Positions 62,101 to 64,000 of a stretch of DNA of 64,000 nt are shown one piece after another. Where the stretch lies: positions 5,601,072 to 5,665,071 of the forward strand of contig OW285189.1 of assembly GCA_935421135.1 (NCBI GenBank). The letters run 5' to 3'. The translations under genes were made by a program, and so were the position numbers. The stretch is from Bugulina stolonifera. Its lineage: Eukaryota > Bryozoa > Gymnolaemata > Cheilostomatida > Bugulidae. The first letter of the stretch is position 1. Each line of letters starts with the position of its first letter. The notes under the pieces are model-generated. The model worked only from the letters and a program-made list of their open reading frames with translations. It did no database searches and was not told the origin of the DNA.

Positions 62101-63900
62101 ACCAACAGTGTTTGCAGTGAAACTATTGAAACAATGCTTCAAATTTCAAATCCTCGGTCAAAAAAACCTATGCCAAGCAAAAACTCAGCTCATTTTGGTT
62201 GATTTTTAAAAAGCTGAATATATCGGCCAATTTACATCATACTTACATGTATATATATATATGTACGTGTACACAGAGGTATCCCCATTGTAGTTGATAT
62301 GCATTATCCCTACATGCATATGTACAGAGGCAATTAGTTAGTACATGTATTCAACTACATTTTTGTATATATATGTGATCAAATGAAACAGCTAACACGT
62401 AATCTCTCCAATATGCAATGAACTCTTACCTTCCACTCATTCTGTGAGAGATCAATGAGGAGCGGGTTAAGTCTGTCACCAACAAAGTAATCGAAAGTCA
62501 CATTTGTAGACGATGACTCCACAACACTGGTGAGTGTCCTCATGTATTCACAGTCTCTATTAAGCCATATGACATACACAAGTATAGTATACACATAGCA
62601 TACAATACATATAACATAGAATACATGGGAATAGAGAATAGTGCTGGCATATTCTGCAGTACAGATAACAGACCATGACTAATCTAAGTCCAGTCAAGTA
62701 CCCACAGCTCGTACAGTACACACAATGCACATTCTGTGTACTTCACGAGCTGTGGGCAATTAAAACTTGCAGGTTGACAATTCACACCTACCTTTGACCC
62801 AGTTTGCTGACACAGATCTCAAAAACTAGGTCACAGTAATCAGTCGGAAATCCTTGCTTATTCAAGTCACACCTGACTCCTGTGGCCTTGAGGTCTTGTG
62901 GGTTGAAGTAAGACTCAAACCTCAGTGCAAACCTGGTATATCCACTAATATTCCGACATGGAACGAATGTTGTAGTCGTTGGAGTGGTTGTTGGTGTTGT
63001 AGTGGTTGTCGTGGGAGTGGTAGTGGTTGTTGTGGGTGTTGTGGTGGTGGTAGGTGTTGTAGTTGTAGTAGTTGGCGTAGTTGTTGTAGTAGTTGGTGTT
63101 GTGGTGGTTGTAGTGGGAGTGGTAGTAGTTGTAGTTGGTGTTGTAGTGGTTGTTGTTGGAGTGGTAGTTGTGGTGGTTGGTGTAGTAGTTGTTGTGGTAG
63201 TAGTAGTGGGTATGGTGGTTGTAGTGGTGGGTGTAGTAGTTGTAGTTGTTGGCGTTGTAGTCGTGGTAGTTGGAGTTGTAGTTGTTGTGGTTGGGGTGGT
63301 TGTAGTTGTAGTAGTTGTTGATATTGTAGTGGTGGTAGTGACTATTGTTGGGGCTGGGGTTGTTGATGATGTTGTTGGTGCTACAGTTGTTGCCTCAGGA
63401 CATCGAACACGTGGTAAGAACTGCAACCTGTAAAAAATGTACCACTGTGAGAACTCGCACTGACTAATGCCTTCACTGGCCGAGTGCAATCAGATAAAAG
63501 TTATAATGGTCAAGATTATACCACAACACTCTCCTATCTCCTATGACATGAATGCAAAAACATCGAAAATCATATACATGTACATGTACATGATCAAATC
63601 TTCAAAGAACTGGATTAATACGACTTGTTAGAACACTTTCAACTTAACATGTAATCATTCAAGTTTGCTCAGATAGTATGTACGTAGATTAACACATTGA
63701 GGAAAAAGTAAATAATGATTCATGCTTATATATAGGACATACTTGGTTGGGGACTTTGGCCTGGTACCGGTCATTGTAACAGGTCTACCAGCACTGCCGG
63801 GAACATCAAGGAAAACATAGTTAAACTCGTCCACCATGTCATACTTGAGGAACCGGTTCTCTGGGTCAAAGTCCCATATGGTGACATAAATGTGTACTCC
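46328..63900 (-). CDS. Giant membrane mucin with tandem MNNL-like C2 domains and ShK domains (5' partial)
   Basis: Thirty-five exons join in one frame to 2,598 codons plus stop; the start lies beyond 64,000. Nine complete and one partial copy of a domain of about 150 residues repeat (exons listed in the module entries). Each runs F-x-L/I..NP..CD...DYCDLVFEICVS, DCxY, NPL.I.L, GVNVYITVWDRD, DLVDEF, PPKS, L.L.A.CP. This order of strands and cysteines matches the MNNL domain at the N-terminus of Delta/Jagged ligands, where CD.YFKVCL, PC.F, YTLLVEAWDS and YQIRVTC stand at the same places. Thr/Pro linkers typical of O-glycosylated mucins separate most copies, and four ShK six-cysteine domains are interspersed. 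The C-terminus has ARRRRD (furin-like), a helix (VAVFTSVGLVVCVTLAATLT) and the tail from SLRRRK to KSHVSA. No DSL or EGF domain seen. A cell-surface adhesion, matrix or signalling role is inferred; substrate and partner are unknown. Confidence 0.85.
46545..46558. repeat. Poly-G run
   Basis: About 14 consecutive G in the last intron of the mucin gene. A similar run of about 13 lies at 56763-56775. Confidence 0.85.
47695..47944 (-). CDS. ShK domain 4 and furin-like stem of the mucin
   Basis: Begins LVLEVKADCVPC. The ShK-type cysteines are spaced C-2-C-8-C-4-C-8-C-3-C-2-C (ends CPITCKQC). It continues TSARRRRDISM, a consensus proprotein-convertase site, and a charged stem (NKLKKLLEKYRSESPSEDGK) before the membrane. 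Confidence 0.83.
48223..49793 (-). CDS. MNNL module 10
   Basis: Exons a 49437-49793, b 48830-48956, c 48223-48380. Thr/Pro linker of about 45 residues, then LEITFVNFTNPTDITAVG, CDIAFDICIGPLSSGQ, DCSYYNFYTPLVG, NFSIFVTVIEQDPNRAH, YIDEIRFDVFI and RPEPKS. It is the membrane-proximal MNNL copy and leads directly into ShK domain 4. Confidence 0.83.
49919..51752 (-). CDS. MNNL module 9 with the longest mucin linker
   Basis: Exons a 51012-51752, b 50577-50700, c 49919-50091. Exon a carries about 24 copies of a seven-residue unit (TTTTTTP), encoded by a 21-base minisatellite at about 51185-51715. Each unit offers many O-glycosylation sites. The domain follows with LKIKFVNFSNPFDVKA, DYCDLQFEVCVSNLNS, ACEYSSMLTGEVA (Ala replaces Asp), GVNIYIRVIDLDEK and DVIDEFIFDYY. 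The long Val-rich and Asn/His-rich frames on other strands and frames are artefacts of this repeat. Confidence 0.85.
50135..50295. repeat. (ACT)n microsatellite in a mucin-gene intron
   Basis: Interrupted ACT/CTA repeats between exons b and c of module 9, unrelated in frame to the coding Thr repeats. Confidence 0.8.
51988..53017 (-). CDS. MNNL module 8, without mucin linker
   Basis: Exons a 52820-53017, b 52312-52435, c 51988-52151. Only about ten residues (CPQEPPSCSLATG) separate it from module 7, so the two domains are directly coupled. Landmarks: TEMNMTLNLFSNPYDVDFLG, CDIVLAICISKIGS, QCDYFNGITEVI (Gln replaces the usual Asp), GVNVKVDVLDKDDAGG and NLVDKFNFDY. Confidence 0.82.
53223..55410 (-). 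CDS. ShK domains 2 and 3 plus MNNL module 7
   Basis: Exons 54969-55410, 54419-54644, 53977-54274, 53541-53664, 53223-53389. The first opens SVAFQAGCPSPIT, has a Thr-rich linker, and ends with the first half of an ShK domain (three cysteines, ..GKEDE). The second exon completes that domain (..CPHLCGIC) and adds a third ShK (..CPKRCGLCV). The third carries another Thr linker and GYTTASIYFYRYDNPSNLKS. Landmarks of the rest: DCEFLTITTSIV, GVNFAVNAWDYDPDTTG and DLVDEFTFSYDDYPG. Confidence 0.82.
55610..56676 (-). CDS. MNNL module 6
   Basis: Exons a 56356-56676, b 56101-56224, c 55610-55767. The linker is Pro/Thr/Lys-rich (TTPPPKPTTTKPSTP) rather than poly-Thr. The domain shows GYTVFAISFLNYTNPSDFKS, NCDLVFEICVSPIGT, DCYYLNRITGTV, GLNVYITVWDRDTEVQT and DLVDEFNFNF. 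Confidence 0.85.
55906..56040. repeat. 23-bp minisatellite in a mucin-gene intron
   Basis: About five copies of GAGTAAGTACGTATATACTTGCA between exons b and c of module 6. Not adjacent to either splice site. Confidence 0.85.
56795..57774 (-). CDS. MNNL module 5
   Basis: Exons a 57523-57774, b 57263-57389, c 56795-56952. The linker is short (about 20 residues, PSPTTTVATTQPPV). The domain shows TGFNQFTVGFVSYENLADA, DYCDIVLDICISNLG, DCSLYQSVTDVVARDI, GATIKVSIYDMDDDVF and ELIDTFKFDF. Exon a has two extra cysteines (YGCSRCDV). Confidence 0.82.
57954..58098. repeat. 13-bp minisatellite at the donor of a mucin-gene intron
   Basis: About 11 copies of AGTTAGTATACCT. On the transcribed (minus) strand the exon ends CACTAG and the intron starts GTATACTAACTAGGTATACT. 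Each unit therefore repeats the donor-like TAG|GTATAC and the branch-site consensus TACTAAC. Confidence 0.95.
58095..59516 (-). CDS. MNNL module 4
   Basis: Exons 59289-59516 (linker), 59030-59158, 58476-58599, 58095-58255. An extra intron splits the domain just after QTEW. This is the most diverged copy: TFNLELKEFYNPTNTLLSG, CNLVLDICISPLN, DCSYKQITTGRL, and GANLHFEIWHEKAG in place of the usual VWDRD. The donor of its last exon opens a minisatellite. Confidence 0.75.
59866..61410 (-). CDS. MNNL module 3 preceded by ShK domain 1
   Basis: Exons 60797-61410, 60417-60591, 60183-60306, 59866-60026. The first carries two Thr-rich stretches around a complete ShK domain with cysteine spacing C-3-C-11-C-7-C-4-C-8-C-3-C-2-C (ends CPKLCGLC). 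The MNNL domain is split one exon more than usual, at AG|TTKPMP. Landmarks: GYTTLHIDFIRYSNP, GVNVYISMWDRDDGED and DLVDEFLFDFNETPG. Confidence 0.85.
61745..63427 (-). CDS. MNNL module 2 with long mucin linker
   Basis: Exons a 62792-63427, b 62430-62556, c 61745-61899. Exon a begins LQFLPRVRCPEATT, closing module 1. It then has about 120 residues of TTTTTTP-type repeats followed by GYTRFALRFESYFNPQDLKA and DYCDLVFEICVSKLGQ. Exon b starts DCEYMRTLTSVV; exon c has GVNILITVWDSDRENLF and VDEFDIDY. Confidence 0.85.
62701..62756. repeat. Hairpin in a mucin-gene intron
   Basis: CCCACAGCTCGTACAGTACA (62701 onward) pairs with the inverted TGTACTTCACGAGCTGTGGG with two mismatches over about 26 bases. 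It sits between exons a and b of module 2. Confidence 0.6.
63743..63900 (-). CDS. MNNL module 1, last exon only
   Basis: Exon type c (phase 0 in, 2 out). Carries GVHIYVTIWDFDPENRF, MVDEFNYVFLDVPG and RPKSPT. The first two exons of this module should lie just beyond the window. Confidence 0.8.
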
Positions 63901-64000
63901 CTAAAACACATGACACAATGGTAACATAATTTATTCAGATTCTACTCCAAAGCAATTAACTGAGTTACAAACGAATCGGGTGTAATAATTAATATATGAA

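Noticed and set aside
46328..63900. Notch ligand (Delta/Jagged) identity
   Set aside because: MNNL-like domains are present, but no DSL or EGF repeats are seen in the visible part, and the domains are repeated.
46328..63900. Toxin gene, because of the ShK domains
   Set aside because: ShK domains are common in membrane and matrix proteins and enzymes. Here they are small parts of a very large transmembrane mucin.

Overview
The window is eukaryotic and looks like an invertebrate animal genome, most likely an early-branching one such as a sponge. It is AT-rich. Its genes are split into many short exons with GT-AG introns. It carries many minisatellites, short inverted-repeat elements and one tRNA-derived SINE. 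The gene content is animal: a POLDIP3/SKAR-like mRNA-export adaptor, TOM40, PGS1, IQCH and a membrane mucin built from Notch-ligand-type MNNL domains. The phylum is inferred from overall character only. All exon models below were built by eye from splice sites, reading-frame continuity and family resemblance.

Layout. 1-12,146 has no firm gene: it holds two weak exon chains and several transposon relics (fold-back, TA-flanked DNA element, hAT element, tRNA-like relic). 12,147-18,878 (+) is the POLDIP3/SKAR-like gene, 8 coding exons, 476 aa. 21,228-23,595 (-) is TOM40, 7 exons, 382 aa, convergent with the previous gene; a palindromic element with 10-bp target duplications lies between them. 23,600-29,460 is repeat-rich: two relics of one non-LTR reverse transcriptase, a long perfect hairpin and a probable solo LTR. 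29,463-32,685 (+) is PGS1, 6 exons, 493 aa. 34,417-45,046 (+) is IQCH, 22 exons, 1,228 aa. 46,328-63,900 (-) is the 3' part of a giant type I membrane protein whose 5' end lies beyond the window.

The giant gene is the most unusual content. In 35 visible exons (2,598 codons) it encodes nine complete and one partial MNNL-like C2 domains, separated mostly by threonine/proline mucin linkers. Four ShK-type six-cysteine domains are interspersed. A polybasic furin-like site, one transmembrane helix and a 31-residue tail follow. I see no DSL or EGF domain. The modules repeat as a three-exon cassette with constant intron phases.

The genes do not form one pathway. TOM40 and PGS1 both serve mitochondria, POLDIP3 serves mRNA export, IQCH is a cilium/sperm-associated protein, and the mucin is a cell-surface protein. 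A recurring oddity is that at least four introns carry minisatellites that begin exactly at a splice donor or end next to an acceptor.
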